DNA of 64,000 bases from BNWE01 sp964369545 (lineage in GTDB: Bacteria; Pseudomonadota; Alphaproteobacteria; UBA3830): positions 1 through 64,000 of the forward strand of contig CAYJFA010000006.1 of assembly GCA_964369545.1 (NCBI GenBank). The letters are read 5' to 3'. This document shows positions 18,068 through 27,413 of this stretch, piece after piece; the first letter of the stretch is position 1, and the number at the start of each line of letters is the position of its first letter. The notes under the pieces are model-generated. The model made no database searches. It saw nothing but the letters and a program-made list of their open reading frames with translations, and was not told the origin of the DNA. A program made the position numbers and the translations under genes.

Positions 18068-18706
18068 ATGAAAAAGTCGATAATAACAATTGCTGTGGCG
18101 GCTATGTTTACAATGAGTTTTGGCGAATCTGAAGCATCATGGGTGTTTGGAAAGCATAATGCTGAGACTACTCAAGGCATTATGAGGGATTATAACGGGT
18201 CTATTGATAAAGAGCTCAAAGAAAGCTTAACACATATTAAAAATGCGCAGCATGCTTTAAAAGGGTCAAAAGTAAAGAGTTTTATTAAACAATTTATTGA
18301 GGCGAATGATGGCCTAATTGAGGATGTTGCCGTTGCAAAGTTGGGGCCATGTATTCAGAAATGCAGAACATTATTACAAAGCATGACATCTGATCCAAAA
18401 TTCCAAATGGACAGAGAATTTTTAGCTAATGTAGCAAATCAAATATTGGAAACATTAACTCCAAAAGTTCAGCCTAGGATAGCTAACCAAATGAACATGA
18501 CACCTGCTGGACGACTAGTTATTGAGTTTTTCAATGTAGCTAGTGAATTGCGACAGATAACTTCAGGTGGTTCAATTATGCCTGTTGCTACAACTAATTA
18601 TGTATCTCCTGCTGTTTATAACCCATATGCAGCACCTGCACCTGTCGCGGCTGCGCCAGTAGCTGCTGCTCCGGTAGCGGCTCCAGTGGCGGCACGAGGA
18701 AGATAA
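18068..18706 (+). CDS. exported protein of unknown function with Pro-Val-Ala tail
   Basis: A 212-residue protein I do not recognise. Residues 1–24 form a signal peptide (MKKSIITIAVAAMF…EASW). The middle is helical with two cysteines (GPCIQKCRTLL). The C-terminus is a low-complexity APVAAAPVAAAPVAAPVAAR tail, as in some periplasmic linkers. Translation signals are strong: AAAGGAGG five bases before the ATG. A good terminator follows at 18736. It stands alone, so it is likely its own well-expressed transcription unit. Confidence 0.8.
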   Translation: MKKSIITIAVAAMFTMSFGESEASWVFGKHNAETTQGIMRDYNGSIDKELKESLTHIKNAQHALKGSKVKSFIKQFIEANDGLIEDVAVAKLGPCIQKCRTLLQSMTSDPKFQMDREFLANVANQILETLTPKVQPRIANQMNMTPAGRLVIEFFNVASELRQITSGGSIMPVATTNYVSPAVYNPYAAPAPVAAAPVAAAPVAAPVAARGR

Positions 18707-18735
18707 ATATTTTTCGTATAGGATTTTTCAATAAT

Positions 18736-18772
18736 ATAGTCGTCTGTTTTTGTTAACCGGCGGCTATTTTCT
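18736..18772 (+). terminator. intrinsic terminator of the exported-protein gene
   Basis: Left arm 18736–18746 pairs with 18757–18767 (11 positions, one mismatch, three G·U pairs) around a 10-base loop. A TTTCTTC tract follows. Confidence 0.6.
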
Positions 18773-18886
18773 TCATTTTTGTTTTGTTTGTATTTTAAGA
18801 AAATGAAAATAGAGTTCAGCTGAGTTAGTGATAGAAACAAATGATGTATTATTGCCTGATAAATGATTCGTTTGAATAATAAAAAT

Positions 18887-19474
18887 CTATCCTCTGGCAG
18901 AAAATGCGGTAAAGAGCGTGGCGTCGTCCAGATAGTCTAATTCTCCCCCCATAGGTATTCCGTGGGCTAAGGAAGTCGTTTTTATATTTTTATCTTTAAA
19001 GAAATTTTTCATATAATGACAAGTTGTTTGACCTTCAATAGTCGCGCTGAGGGCGATGACAATTTCAGATACGTTATCAGCTTTGCATCGTTCCAAAAGG
19101 TGATCCAGCATCAACATTTCAGGTCCCTTTCCCTCAATAGAAGACAGCAATCCTTTAATTACATGATATTGCCCCTTGAAACAGTAGGTTCTTTCGATGG
19201 CCCATAAATCTGCGACACTTTCTACAACGCAAATTACATCTTTTGCTCTGGAAGGATTGGAACATATCGAACAAATATCCGTGAACGTATCAACATTAAA
19301 GCATTGGGGACAGACTTTTACGTTCTCAAATGTTTTCGCGAAACTCATGAGTATCGGTTCAAAAACTTTTTCTTTGTTTTTGATCATATGTATGACAATT
19401 CGCCTTGCCGATCTCGGCCCAAGTCCTGGCAATCTAGATATTTTCTGGATAAGCGTTTCTATATCCGGTCCCAT
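18887..19474 (-). CDS. recR: recombination mediator RecR
   Basis: Works with RecO (and RecF) to load RecA on gapped DNA. The 195-residue protein shows the N-terminal helix-hairpin-helix (ISRLPGLGPRSARRI), a four-cysteine zinc site (CPQC…CSIC), and a Toprim domain with VVESVADLWAIE and ALSATIEGQTT. It follows holB with nine bases between them. The usual partner ybaB is not adjacent. Confidence 0.95.
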   Translation of the reverse strand: MGPDIETLIQKISRLPGLGPRSARRIVIHMIKNKEKVFEPILMSFAKTFENVKVCPQCFNVDTFTDICSICSNPSRAKDVICVVESVADLWAIERTYCFKGQYHVIKGLLSSIEGKGPEMLMLDHLLERCKADNVSEIVIALSATIEGQTTCHYMKNFFKDKNIKTTSLAHGIPMGGELDYLDDATLFTAFSARG

Positions 19475-19483
19475 ATTATTCCA

Positions 19484-20461
19484 TCAATTATTACTAAAAA
19501 ATTTTTCGTATGCATAAACCAGGACAGCGTTTTTATCAAGCATTAAAGATTCACTTCGATTGATCATTGAAATAATTTCGAGAGTTTTCTTTATTTCTCT
19601 GTCAGCACAAATCTTTTTTGATTTGATGATTCCTCGAAAAATAGAAACTTCATTTTTATATTCGCTATCATCTACTGTTTCTGTCAATGTTTCAATATAT
19701 ATCTGCAGAAGTTTGTGCAAACTGTTCTTTACTATAGCAAATTTTTCTACGCAATTGTTATCAATTAAAAATTGCAGGCATTTTTTATGCTCGGAAAAAA
19801 TGAACGATTTCAGTAGGTTATTAAAAATTTCCAGTCCGTTGTGATTTTGTAAATAGAGCGCGTACCCAACGGATCCGCTTGAAACTTTTGCAAGTTCACC
19901 AGCGTTTTCTACTTTTCTTTTTTCTAAAATTTTTTGCACTAAGTGTGTCTCTATCGGTTTGAAGTAAAGTTTTGCCGCTCTCGATAAAAGTGTTTTTGGA
20001 ATATTACCAGTATTTTTGCATATCAAAATAATTACAGTATTTTTTGGCGGTTCCTCAAGAATTTTTAACAGTGAATTATATATATTTTTGTTTAAGTCAG
20101 ATGCGTTTTCGATAATTACGACTCTCCATTTCGATAATGTCGGCGTTTTCCTGATTTTTTGCATCAAACTCCGGGTATCATCTATGGAAATCGATTCATC
20201 GCTTTGCTCTAAGATGAACAGATCGGGATGCGTACGCATATCAACAAGCCGATGAATCGGATGATCCGGATTTATTTCAAGCGATTCGTTTACTGGAGTT
20301 ACATCGGCAAGCAGGCATTTCGCGAAGTTTATCGCGATACTGGATTTTCCAATTCCAAAAGGACCGTAAAAAATCCATGTAGGAAATATTTTTCCTGATA
20401 TTATTGAATGAGAAAGAGTTCTTTCTGCTTTTTCATGTCCTAAAATTTTATCTGTATTCAT
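19484..20461 (-). CDS. holB: DNA polymerase III delta' subunit (clamp loader)
   Basis: A clamp-loader AAA+ subunit, 325 residues from the ATG at 20461. It begins ILGHEKAERTL, followed by Walker A GPFGIGKSS, RSLMQKIRKTPTLSKWRVVII, LLKILEEPPKNTVIILI and TLLSRAAKLYF (family SRC motif, here SRA). The reading frame could extend to a TTG at 20506, but the family begins near the 20461 ATG. It pairs with recR downstream. Confidence 0.88.
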   Translation of the reverse strand: MNTDKILGHEKAERTLSHSIISGKIFPTWIFYGPFGIGKSSIAINFAKCLLADVTPVNESLEINPDHPIHRLVDMRTHPDLFILEQSDESISIDDTRSLMQKIRKTPTLSKWRVVIIENASDLNKNIYNSLLKILEEPPKNTVIILICKNTGNIPKTLLSRAAKLYFKPIETHLVQKILEKRKVENAGELAKVSSGSVGYALYLQNHNGLEIFNNLLKSFIFSEHKKCLQFLIDNNCVEKFAIVKNSLHKLLQIYIETLTETVDDSEYKNEVSIFRGIIKSKKICADREIKKTLEIISMINRSESLMLDKNAVLVYAYEKFFSNN

Positions 20462-20541
20462 ATTTTTATGGCGGCGTAATTTATTAACTGATACTATCAG
20501 CTTCAAGAAGTAACGGCAATCTTGTTATATTGAGGATGGAT

Positions 20542-21264
20542 ATGAAAAAAATAGCTCTTGTTACCGGCGGAACTAGAGGAATCGGATCTGGAATTTCGAA
20601 GGCATTAAAGGATGCTGGATATATTGTCGCCGCAAATTATAATAAAGATTCTGAAACAGCAAAGAAGTTTCATTCTGAAGCAGGAATCTCTGTTTTTTCT
20701 TGGGATGTTTCTGATTATACGGCATGCGAGAATGGATTGAAGGAAGTTGGTTCAGCTCTCGGCGGTAATGTTGATATTTTGGTAAACAATGCGGGCATAA
20801 CAAAAGATTCCATGCTGCATAAAATGGATTTTTCAGCTTGGAATAATGTAATTACGACTAATTTAACTTCAGTTTTTAACATGAGCAGATTGGTTATTAC
20901 ATCAATGAGAGATAAAAATTTTGGCCGTATTATAAATATCAGCTCAATAAATGGTGTAAAAGGCCAAATCGGACAGACGAATTATTCCGCAGCAAAAGCC
21001 GGTGTGATAGGATTCACAAAAGCGCTTGCTCTGGAATCCGCAGCAAAAGGGATCACTGTAAACGCAATTGCGCCGGGATATATTTCAACGGATATGACGG
21101 ATATTCTCAGAGAAGATATCAAAGAAAAAATTGTATCTGGAATACCTGTGGGCAGATTTGGTAATATAAGTGAGGTTGCAAACGCAGTTTTATTTTTAGC
21201 GAGTGATCAAGCTTCTTTTATTACGGGAGCTACGCTGAATGTGAATGGCGGACAATATTTATAG
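20542..21264 (+). CDS. phaB: acetoacetyl-CoA reductase (PhaB-type SDR)
   Basis: A 240-residue short-chain dehydrogenase. The NADP(H)-binding loop is GGTRGIG (residues 9–15), followed by NNAGIT and the catalytic Ser135, Tyr148 and Lys152 (SSINGVKGQ, NYSAAKAG). The phrases YNKDSETAKKF, WDVSDYTAC and SSINGxKGQxGQTNYSAAK distinguish PhaB (polyhydroxybutyrate synthesis) from FabG, although FabG activity cannot be excluded. GAGGA at 20532–20536 sits five bases before ATG 20542, which decides the start over upstream TTG and ATG codons. mlaD follows nine bases later. An intracellular PHB depolymerase gene is 11 kb away. Confidence 0.85.
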   Translation: MKKIALVTGGTRGIGSGISKALKDAGYIVAANYNKDSETAKKFHSEAGISVFSWDVSDYTACENGLKEVGSALGGNVDILVNNAGITKDSMLHKMDFSAWNNVITTNLTSVFNMSRLVITSMRDKNFGRIINISSINGVKGQIGQTNYSAAKAGVIGFTKALALESAAKGITVNAIAPGYISTDMTDILREDIKEKIVSGIPVGRFGNISEVANAVLFLASDQASFITGATLNVNGGQYL

Positions 21265-21273
21265 GAATTTACA

Positions 21274-21732
21274 ATGGAAAAAGGTCGTACATTTGAGACT
21301 GTGGTAGGAGTTTTTGTTCTTATCGTCACAGTATTTTTCTTTAATTACGTTTATACAAAATCTGGATATAAAAGGACGGATGAATGCATATTAACCGCGA
21401 AATTCGATAAAGCAGACGGGCTCTCAGAGGGAACTGATGTAAAAATCAGCGGTATCCGCGTTGGAAAAATATTGAGTATGAATGTGGATCCAATAAGTTT
21501 TATGGCAGTAATTAAATTTTACATATCCAAAGATATTAAATTGCCGAAAGATACAAGCGCGTCAGTTATGAGTGACGGACTTTTTGGTGGTAGGTATTTG
21601 GCGTTAACTCCAGGAGGAGAAGATGATCTTCTAAAAGATGGGGATGTGATAGAAAATACGGCAGGACCAATCAACATCGAATCCTTGATAGGACAATTTA
21701 TCTTTTCTAAAGATAAAGAAAAAGAAAAATAA
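21274..21732 (+). CDS. mlaD: MlaD, MCE-domain lipid-transport subunit
   Basis: A 152-residue periplasmic substrate-binding subunit of the Mla phospholipid ABC transporter. One N-terminal membrane anchor (VVGVFVLIVTVFFFNYVY) is followed by a single MCE domain with AKFDKADGLSEGTDVKISG, IRVGKI and SDGLFGGRYLALTPGG. The C-terminus is short and lysine-rich. mlaE and mlaF are not adjacent; mlaA lies at 33.4 kb. It follows phaB by nine bases. Confidence 0.92.
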   Translation: MEKGRTFETVVGVFVLIVTVFFFNYVYTKSGYKRTDECILTAKFDKADGLSEGTDVKISGIRVGKILSMNVDPISFMAVIKFYISKDIKLPKDTSASVMSDGLFGGRYLALTPGGEDDLLKDGDVIENTAGPINIESLIGQFIFSKDKEKEK

Positions 21733-21816
21733 AAACAGACTCCGATAAATCAATAAATAGACGAAAATAATACGGAATAAAAACCTATATTTTTTTGATT
21801 GGTATTTTAGATTTTC

Positions 21817-21891
21817 TGGAGCGGGCGAAGGGATTTGAACCCTCGACACCAACCTTGGCAAGGTTGTACTCTACCACTGAGCTACACCCGC
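21817..21891 (-). tRNA. tRNA-Gly (GCC)
   Basis: Minus-strand cloverleaf from GCGGGTG to CGCCCGCTCCA, anticodon loop TTGCCAA (anticodon GCC), T-loop GTTCAAATC, encoded CCA. Confidence 0.95.
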
Positions 21892-22070
21892 TCGATTAAG
21901 ATAGTATTCATAAAGAATAACTTACCCGACGATCAATATAATAACTTTTTTAATTATTAATACAACAATTTTTTGTAATTAATAACGCTATTTTAAATAA
22001 GATGGATAATTCCTTCATCTGATGCTAATATTATCAAAGTCTTGAGCAATTTTAGGATAAGAATAAGAAA

Positions 22071-23789
22071 ATGCATACAGCGTTATTTCTTCATTATAAA
22101 AATATAATAAAAAATTTTGTGAGCGATGAATACGTTGATCTGATTTCCATAGATCCGCCAAAAGATGAGTCGTTCGGTGATTTTTCAACAAATATTGCGA
22201 TGGTTCTTGCGAAGAGAGTGGGGCGATCTCCAATTTCAATTGCTGAGGGAATATACGAACATTTGAAATCTCACGAAGACTTCAATGATCTCACAATAAA
22301 ATCTCCCGGATTTGTTAATTGGACAGTTCCTCAAAGAGTTTTAATTGAACATTTTCCTAATATTCTTCAAAAAGATTTCGGAAAGTCGGATATTGGCGGC
22401 GGCAAAGCTATGAATGTAGAATATGTTTCTGCAAATCCCACTGGTCCGCTGCATGCGGGTCATGCGAGAGGGGCTGTTTCGGGAGATGTTTTAGCGAATC
22501 TTTTATCGTTTGTGGGGTACGATGTAACAAAAGAGTATTACATAAATGATGCCGGAAAACAGGTTGAAATTATTGCACAGTCCTTGCATCACAGATATTT
22601 AGAGCTTTTTGGGCAATCGCTGGGCAGTCTTCCTAACTGGGCTTATCCGGGATCATATTTAATAGATACAGCCAAAAAAATCGCGGAAAAGCACGGAGAC
22701 GCGTTTGTTAATAAAGAAGCCTTCGAATGGATGGATTTTTTCAAGGCGTTTGCTATTACCGATATTATGGAGAATATAAAGGATGATCTTGACGCGTTGG
22801 GCATTCATCATGACGTGTTTACATCTGAGTTGGAACTTGTAAACAGCGGCGCAGTGGAAAAAGCGATAGATTTACTGCGTGATAAAAATTTGATTTATAT
22901 GGGAGTTCTGAGTATTCCGAAAGGAATGGAGCCTGATGACTGGGAGCCGCGTGAGCAGCTTCTTTTTAAATCCACGGAATTTGGTGATGAGGTTGATCGC
23001 CCTCTGCAAAAATCAGATGGATCCTGGACTTATTTTGCTTCCGACATAGCCTATCATATGGACAAAATAAATCGCGGATTCGAAGAAATGATCGATTTTT
23101 GGGGAGCGGATCACGGCGGTTACATAAAACGAATGCAAGCTGCGGTTAAGGCGGTATCCGACGGAAGAAGAAAGCTGGAAGTCAAGATCAGCCAGATTGT
23201 TCGTTTTATAGAAGACGGCCGCGAAGTGAGAATGTCGAAACGCGCCGGAACTTTTATTACCGCGAGAGATGTTATTGACAGCGTCGGCAAAGATGTGGTT
23301 CGTTTTATCATGCTGACCAGGCGCGATGACGCATCTTTAGATTTTGATTTCAAGAAAGTAGTGGAGCAGAGCCGGGACAATCCCGTGTTTTACGTGCAGT
23401 ATGCATACGCGAGAACGCATTCGGTTTTGAAGCAATTTTCGCAGACTTTTCATGGTAAAAATCTGCCTGATATCAAAAATGTGGATTTAAAATTGCTGGA
23501 TACCGTGGGGGATTCGCAGATGATCAAGGTATTATGTGATTGGCCGAGACAGGTTATTATGGCGGCGAAAAACCGAGAGCCTCACAGACTCGCGTTTTAT
23601 CTGTCGGAACTTGCCGCGAAATTTCATGCTTTGTGGAATCAGGGAAAGGATAAATCAGAGTTGCGTTTCATTCTTCCAGATGACTTTGAAAAAACTTGTG
23701 CTAGAATGTTCCTGCTGAAAGCGGTTCGAAATGTTATAGAAATCGCTTTTGGGATAATAGGTGTTACACCGCTTGAGGAATTGCGTTGA
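22071..23789 (+). CDS. argS: arginyl-tRNA synthetase
   Basis: Class I synthetase charging tRNA-Arg. The 572-residue protein has the N-terminal Add1 domain, the HIGH-like motif in NPTGPLHAGHARGA, the second signature as VRMSKRAG, and the C-terminal DALR anticodon-binding domain with FYVQYAYARTHSVL. It overlaps the next gene by one base (TGATG), so coupled translation is likely. Its G+C is visibly higher than that of the neighbouring genes. Confidence 0.97.
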   Translation: MHTALFLHYKNIIKNFVSDEYVDLISIDPPKDESFGDFSTNIAMVLAKRVGRSPISIAEGIYEHLKSHEDFNDLTIKSPGFVNWTVPQRVLIEHFPNILQKDFGKSDIGGGKAMNVEYVSANPTGPLHAGHARGAVSGDVLANLLSFVGYDVTKEYYINDAGKQVEIIAQSLHHRYLELFGQSLGSLPNWAYPGSYLIDTAKKIAEKHGDAFVNKEAFEWMDFFKAFAITDIMENIKDDLDALGIHHDVFTSELELVNSGAVEKAIDLLRDKNLIYMGVLSIPKGMEPDDWEPREQLLFKSTEFGDEVDRPLQKSDGSWTYFASDIAYHMDKINRGFEEMIDFWGADHGGYIKRMQAAVKAVSDGRRKLEVKISQIVRFIEDGREVRMSKRAGTFITARDVIDSVGKDVVRFIMLTRRDDASLDFDFKKVVEQSRDNPVFYVQYAYARTHSVLKQFSQTFHGKNLPDIKNVDLKLLDTVGDSQMIKVLCDWPRQVIMAAKNREPHRLAFYLSELAAKFHALWNQGKDKSELRFILPDDFEKTCARMFLLKAVRNVIEIAFGIIGVTPLEELR

Positions 23790-24775
23790 TGTGTCCTTTT
23801 TTGGAAGAGGAAGGTAACGAAGATTTTGACGATTATCAGATCGATAACGGTCGGCATCTTAGGCCTTCCAAGACTGACAATTTTAGGTCTGCTTTTCTGA
23901 AGGACGATAAGAAATTTTTCATCATCGGCGGAGCGGCATCGATCGTCGCTTTTTGCGCCGTCATGTACGTTATGTATTCCAACAACAAACCGATTGATCT
24001 CGAGGATCTTCCGGTGATAAAAGCTGATACAGCGCCTATAAAAATCAAGCCAACAAACAATTTGCAGGTCGATCATCAGGATAAGATTGTTTATGACAAT
24101 ATTTCCGACGTGAAAAGGGCGAGTGTTGCGGAAAGGACAATAGCCCAGCCGGAGGAAGAAGTCTTATCAATCAATGAAACTGACTTGGACGGCGTTTTAT
24201 CTGAAGAAGAAAAGAAAAACATTATCCAGGCGTTTGACGATCTTGCTCCCGAAAAGGAATACAAAATAAATTACGTAAAAAACGGCGGAAATAAGGCTGC
24301 CATGGATAAACATAACTCCGAAAGTACTGCGAGGATAAAAATCGTTGAAGATGAAAGTCCGCCGATTAAAAGAGTAGGGCCGGAGGATAATCCTAGAAAT
24401 AAACCATTATCCCAGAGTAAAAAGCATAAGGAAAAAATCAAAGATTTCTCTGCGGCAAAGAAGTCAGAGTCTTATAATTCCAAGAGAAAAAAGCTTGAGG
24501 CAGAGGATGAATTTACTCCTGCACGGGGTGGATCCGTCATGATACAGGTGGCGTCTGTGCCGACGAAATCAGCCGCAGAGGCAGAATTTAAGAGAATCGT
24601 GAGCCGCAACAAGATCCTAAAAGGAGCGGGGAAGAAGATTGTCAAGGTCGACCTCGGAAAATCGAAGGGTATCACCTATAGAATTCAAGCCGGACCGTTT
24701 AAAAATAACGCTGAAGCGCAGAAAGTGGTGTCTTCCTTGAGAAACAACGGCTTTTTTTCGTACATTTCCAGATAA
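23789..24775 (+). CDS. SPOR-domain membrane protein
   Basis: A 328-residue protein with a cytoplasmic ~48-residue start, one membrane segment (FFIIGGAASIVAFCAVMYVMY), a long charged periplasmic linker, and a C-terminal SPOR domain (VMIQVASVPTKSAAEAEFKRI…YRIQAGPFKNNAEAQKVVSSL). SPOR domains bind denuded glycan strands at the division septum. In alphaproteobacteria an argS–SPOR pair is common. ATG at 23789 overlaps the argS stop; the in-frame TTG one codon upstream is less likely. Confidence 0.88.
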   Translation: MCPFLEEEGNEDFDDYQIDNGRHLRPSKTDNFRSAFLKDDKKFFIIGGAASIVAFCAVMYVMYSNNKPIDLEDLPVIKADTAPIKIKPTNNLQVDHQDKIVYDNISDVKRASVAERTIAQPEEEVLSINETDLDGVLSEEEKKNIIQAFDDLAPEKEYKINYVKNGGNKAAMDKHNSESTARIKIVEDESPPIKRVGPEDNPRNKPLSQSKKHKEKIKDFSAAKKSESYNSKRKKLEAEDEFTPARGGSVMIQVASVPTKSAAEAEFKRIVSRNKILKGAGKKIVKVDLGKSKGITYRIQAGPFKNNAEAQKVVSSLRNNGFFSYISR

Positions 24776-24778
24776 GCA

Positions 24779-25462
24779 ATGAAACATATTCCAAGATTTT
24801 ACATAGATTGTGAATTGACTGAAGGAGCCGCGGTTGTCATGAGCCATGCCCAGATGCATCATGCGGCAAATGTTCTTCGTCTGAAGGCTGAGGATACCGT
24901 AAGAATTTTCAACGAGAAACACGGCGAGTGGCATTGCAAAATTTCTGATATCAAAAAATGCGCAGTGATATGTGTTTCTTTATTTAAAGAGACTAGGATC
25001 GAACATGGTCCGATATTGGCATGCTGCTTGATCAATCCAAACCGCATGTGGATAATGCTGGAAAAAGTGACGGAGCTTGGAGTTTCCGAGATTGTACCTA
25101 TCATATCGCAGTATACACAGCACCGGAATTTCAATCATGAAAAAGCGAGGCAGATAATTATCGGAGCTTGCGAGCAATCTGGTAGAATGACTGTTCCAAC
25201 ACTTGCCGATGTCGTAAAAGTAGATAATTTTCTTGAAAAATATCCATATGATTGCAAATTAATACTCGGAGACGAGAGCTTTTCGGGGAAAAAAATTGAT
25301 TTAAACCCTGGGAGATGCGCTTTTCTCGTTGGACCGGAAGGAGGATTTTCCGAATCCGAAAGAAAATCCTTCGACCAATATAATTTTATCGAAAAAATCT
25401 CTCTTGGAAACAATATTCTCAGAAGTGAAACGGCAGCGATCGCGTTTGCTGCAAGATGTTAA
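24779..25462 (+). CDS. rsmE: 16S rRNA (uracil-1498-N3)-methyltransferase
   Basis: Methylates U1498 of 16S rRNA. The 227-residue SPOUT-fold protein has the N-terminal PUA-like part (RFYIDC…HHAANVLRLK), CLINPNRMWIMLEKVTELGVSEIVPI, and the knotted SAM site FLVGPEGGFSESE and SLGNNILRSETAAI. It begins three bases after the SPOR gene, completing an argS–SPOR–rsmE run. Confidence 0.94.
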   Translation: MKHIPRFYIDCELTEGAAVVMSHAQMHHAANVLRLKAEDTVRIFNEKHGEWHCKISDIKKCAVICVSLFKETRIEHGPILACCLINPNRMWIMLEKVTELGVSEIVPIISQYTQHRNFNHEKARQIIIGACEQSGRMTVPTLADVVKVDNFLEKYPYDCKLILGDESFSGKKIDLNPGRCAFLVGPEGGFSESERKSFDQYNFIEKISLGNNILRSETAAIAFAARC

Positions 25463-25468
25463 GACTAT

Positions 25469-25786
25469 TTAAGTTAAATCCAATTTTACGAAGTCATTTT
25501 TTATTAGATTTTTGAAATGAGGATCAATGCTGTTTAGATCCACAACATCAACAGTATATGGTAAAACAGAGTCTTCGAAATCATTTTTTATTGCGATAAT
25601 TGTTGAATATGACAATGGACTTTTTAAAGATTCTATCGCTAAATCTAAATCAGAGCGACGCTTGGCGGTATGTTTTGCTCTAGAACCAAAGACGTACACA
25701 GTGACTTCACTTAAATTTAGATACTTTGATAAAATTCGATCAACGATTTCAAAATGCTCAGGAGTTATTTCTATTTTGCAATTCAT
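25469..25786 (-). CDS. MNT-type minimal nucleotidyltransferase (likely antitoxin)
   Basis: A 105-residue protein with the polymerase-beta fold signature GSRAKHTAKRRSDLDLAI and a third acidic residue in TVDVVDL. In two-gene HEPN/MNT modules (HI0073/HI0074, MntA/HepT) this partner silences the HEPN ribonuclease, in some systems by AMPylating it. It overlaps the HEPN gene by 29 bases and is translated after it. It converges with rsmE across only six bases. Confidence 0.85.
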   Translation of the reverse strand: MNCKIEITPEHFEIVDRILSKYLNLSEVTVYVFGSRAKHTAKRRSDLDLAIESLKSPLSYSTIIAIKNDFEDSVLPYTVDVVDLNSIDPHFKNLIKNDFVKLDLT

Positions 25787-26162
25787 CTAATAAATACTCG
25801 GATTCTTTCAAAAACTCCACTGCAGTTCCAGCTACTAAATTAGCTTTATTATCGTCATATGTGTGTGATGTGATATTTCGCATTTCTCTATATTCAGTCC
25901 ATTTTTGCAGATCATGCTTTAATAAACCAATTTTATCCGCTTGCCTGATGATGTTATTGAAAGTCATTTGTTCTTCCAGAATCGGAACGTTTATACTTAA
26001 ATATCGCTGTATCATCTTTAATGATAGAGCGTAAGTATATTCAAATCGCTGAATGACTGAGTCACGAATTATATCATTATCAAGTTCTTTTTGATATTTG
26101 ATAACTGCATCTTTTAAGCTTCGAATCGCTTTAGTAAGAGATGTTAGATCTAACTGTTCCAT
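25758..26162 (-). CDS. HEPN-domain protein (HI0074/HepT-like, likely toxin)
   Basis: A 134-residue all-helical protein of the nucleotidyltransferase substrate-binding (HI0074) family. It carries RFEYTYALSLKMIQRYL and the Rx4H active-site motif RNITSHTYD (Arg and His four residues apart), found in HEPN ribonucleases. Together with the overlapping MNT gene it forms a probable toxin–antitoxin module. Whether it is active cannot be judged from sequence. Confidence 0.85.
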   Translation of the reverse strand: MEQLDLTSLTKAIRSLKDAVIKYQKELDNDIIRDSVIQRFEYTYALSLKMIQRYLSINVPILEEQMTFNNIIRQADKIGLLKHDLQKWTEYREMRNITSHTYDDNKANLVAGTAVEFLKESEYLLDELQNRNNS

Positions 26163-26276
26163 TTTTCAGTCTTTGAGATATTCTTTGGTGATTATATCAA
26201 ACTTTTCAATGATTTCTATGGTGTTCGGATAAGTTCATTCAATTAAAAGCGAACGACGGCGATAATTTTGAGAGTG

Positions 26277-27413
26277 CTAAAAATCAAACAATGTCGCCAG
26301 AGCCTGTACGCCTTGAAAATCAAGAGGAGCTGTTTTATAAGCAACAATATCTAGCGTCTGAGCATATCTCGTCTGTACTATTCGCGAAACAGTAGTTGTG
26401 CCAGTCATCAGAGCTGAACCTGTCACTAAAGTATCTCGTTGGCTCATCTGAACAGCCGAAACTTCCATCTGTTCTCTTCCAATTTGACTTCGTTCTATAA
26501 GGGGCAGTAAAGTAAGAGGAGCTCCCTTACCGCTTTTGTGTATAGTGGGGGATAAAGATTCTATGTCATATCCTGAATATGCTTCAGTAACGAGACAACC
26601 TAGAATTAAACGTATGTTTTCATGTACTCGGTGGTATAGTCTTTTCTTTTTTCTTCTTTTGAAACGGCCAACGTCGTTTGGGTGATAAAGCCCCGTTCCA
26701 TCAGGACCAAAATTCATATAACGAATAAAATTCGTTACGGCAGCAGTTTCCATATTTGTAGCCCTTAGGAGTTTGTTTAATGTGTCAGTCTGCAATGGTC
26801 CCATTGTTATTATAAAGGTAGTTAGTATCCTCGCATACTGTGCAGGGCTTTCACAAACAACATCTTTAAAAGGGCCGGCTGCTAACGCTTTTTTAGTATC
26901 AGGCACCAAAGAAAATAATGTAGTGTTATCGGCCTGTCGTCTATCCATTGAAAATGCAGAAGAACTAGCGGTTAGAAGATGAAGCATCGAACTAAACAGC
27001 ATAGTCACTCCTTCTCGTGTTACCAAATGGCTGTCCAGCGCTAAAGGAGACGTTTGTAATTCTATCCTAGAAACTAGTACACTAACAAGAACTGTATTTA
27101 AATAGTTTTTTTCTGGTTTCGCTATTGATCCAAATCGCGATCCCAATGTGGTGACGTCAGGACGAGTCAAAAAATGAGGCAATACAGAATGGAGCATTTC
27201 TACACTTAGTTCTTCATGGGATATGGTCAGAGCGCGCTGGCATTTAGCTAATTTATCGGCCAGTGATCGCGTTTTGTATACACTTATCGATCGTGTAGAT
27301 TGTGCCAGTTTTGCTGATAATGGTCTCATACAATGAAGATCAGATATTGTAATTAAGCAAATAAATGAAAGAATAATTTTTAAATAATTAAGATATAACA
27401 TAATAATACTCAT
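26277..27413 (-). CDS. exported protein of unknown function (paralog A)
   Basis: A 378-residue protein I do not recognise. The N-terminus is hydrophobic (IILSFICLITISDLHC), giving a signal peptide or, through the cysteine at 28, a possible lipoprotein. After it comes MRPLSAKLAQ, and the protein ends LDFQGVQALATLFDF. The adjacent gene at 27659 has the same plan (MRSLQQKLQ after its signal; LTFKAIRALAKIFGGL at the end) and an L..A.T..ET..T.F segment in the middle, suggesting distant paralogy. A basic KRRKKKRLYHR stretch lies near residue 255. A host-interaction or envelope role is possible but unproven. No strong ribosome-binding site is seen. Confidence 0.65.
   Translation of the reverse strand: MSIIMLYLNYLKIILSFICLITISDLHCMRPLSAKLAQSTRSISVYKTRSLADKLAKCQRALTISHEELSVEMLHSVLPHFLTRPDVTTLGSRFGSIAKPEKNYLNTVLVSVLVSRIELQTSPLALDSHLVTREGVTMLFSSMLHLLTASSSAFSMDRRQADNTTLFSLVPDTKKALAAGPFKDVVCESPAQYARILTTFIITMGPLQTDTLNKLLRATNMETAAVTNFIRYMNFGPDGTGLYHPNDVGRFKRRKKKRLYHRVHENIRLILGCLVTEAYSGYDIESLSPTIHKSGKGAPLTLLPLIERSQIGREQMEVSAVQMSQRDTLVTGSALMTGTTTVSRIVQTRYAQTLDIVAYKTAPLDFQGVQALATLFDF

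Noticed and set aside
18640..18700. Short tandem repeats encoding PVAAA
   Set aside because: Considered as a DNA repeat or CRISPR-like array, but it is simple coding repetition within the exported-protein gene.
23639..24076. Minus-strand ORF of 145 residues
   Set aside because: Antisense to argS and the SPOR gene.
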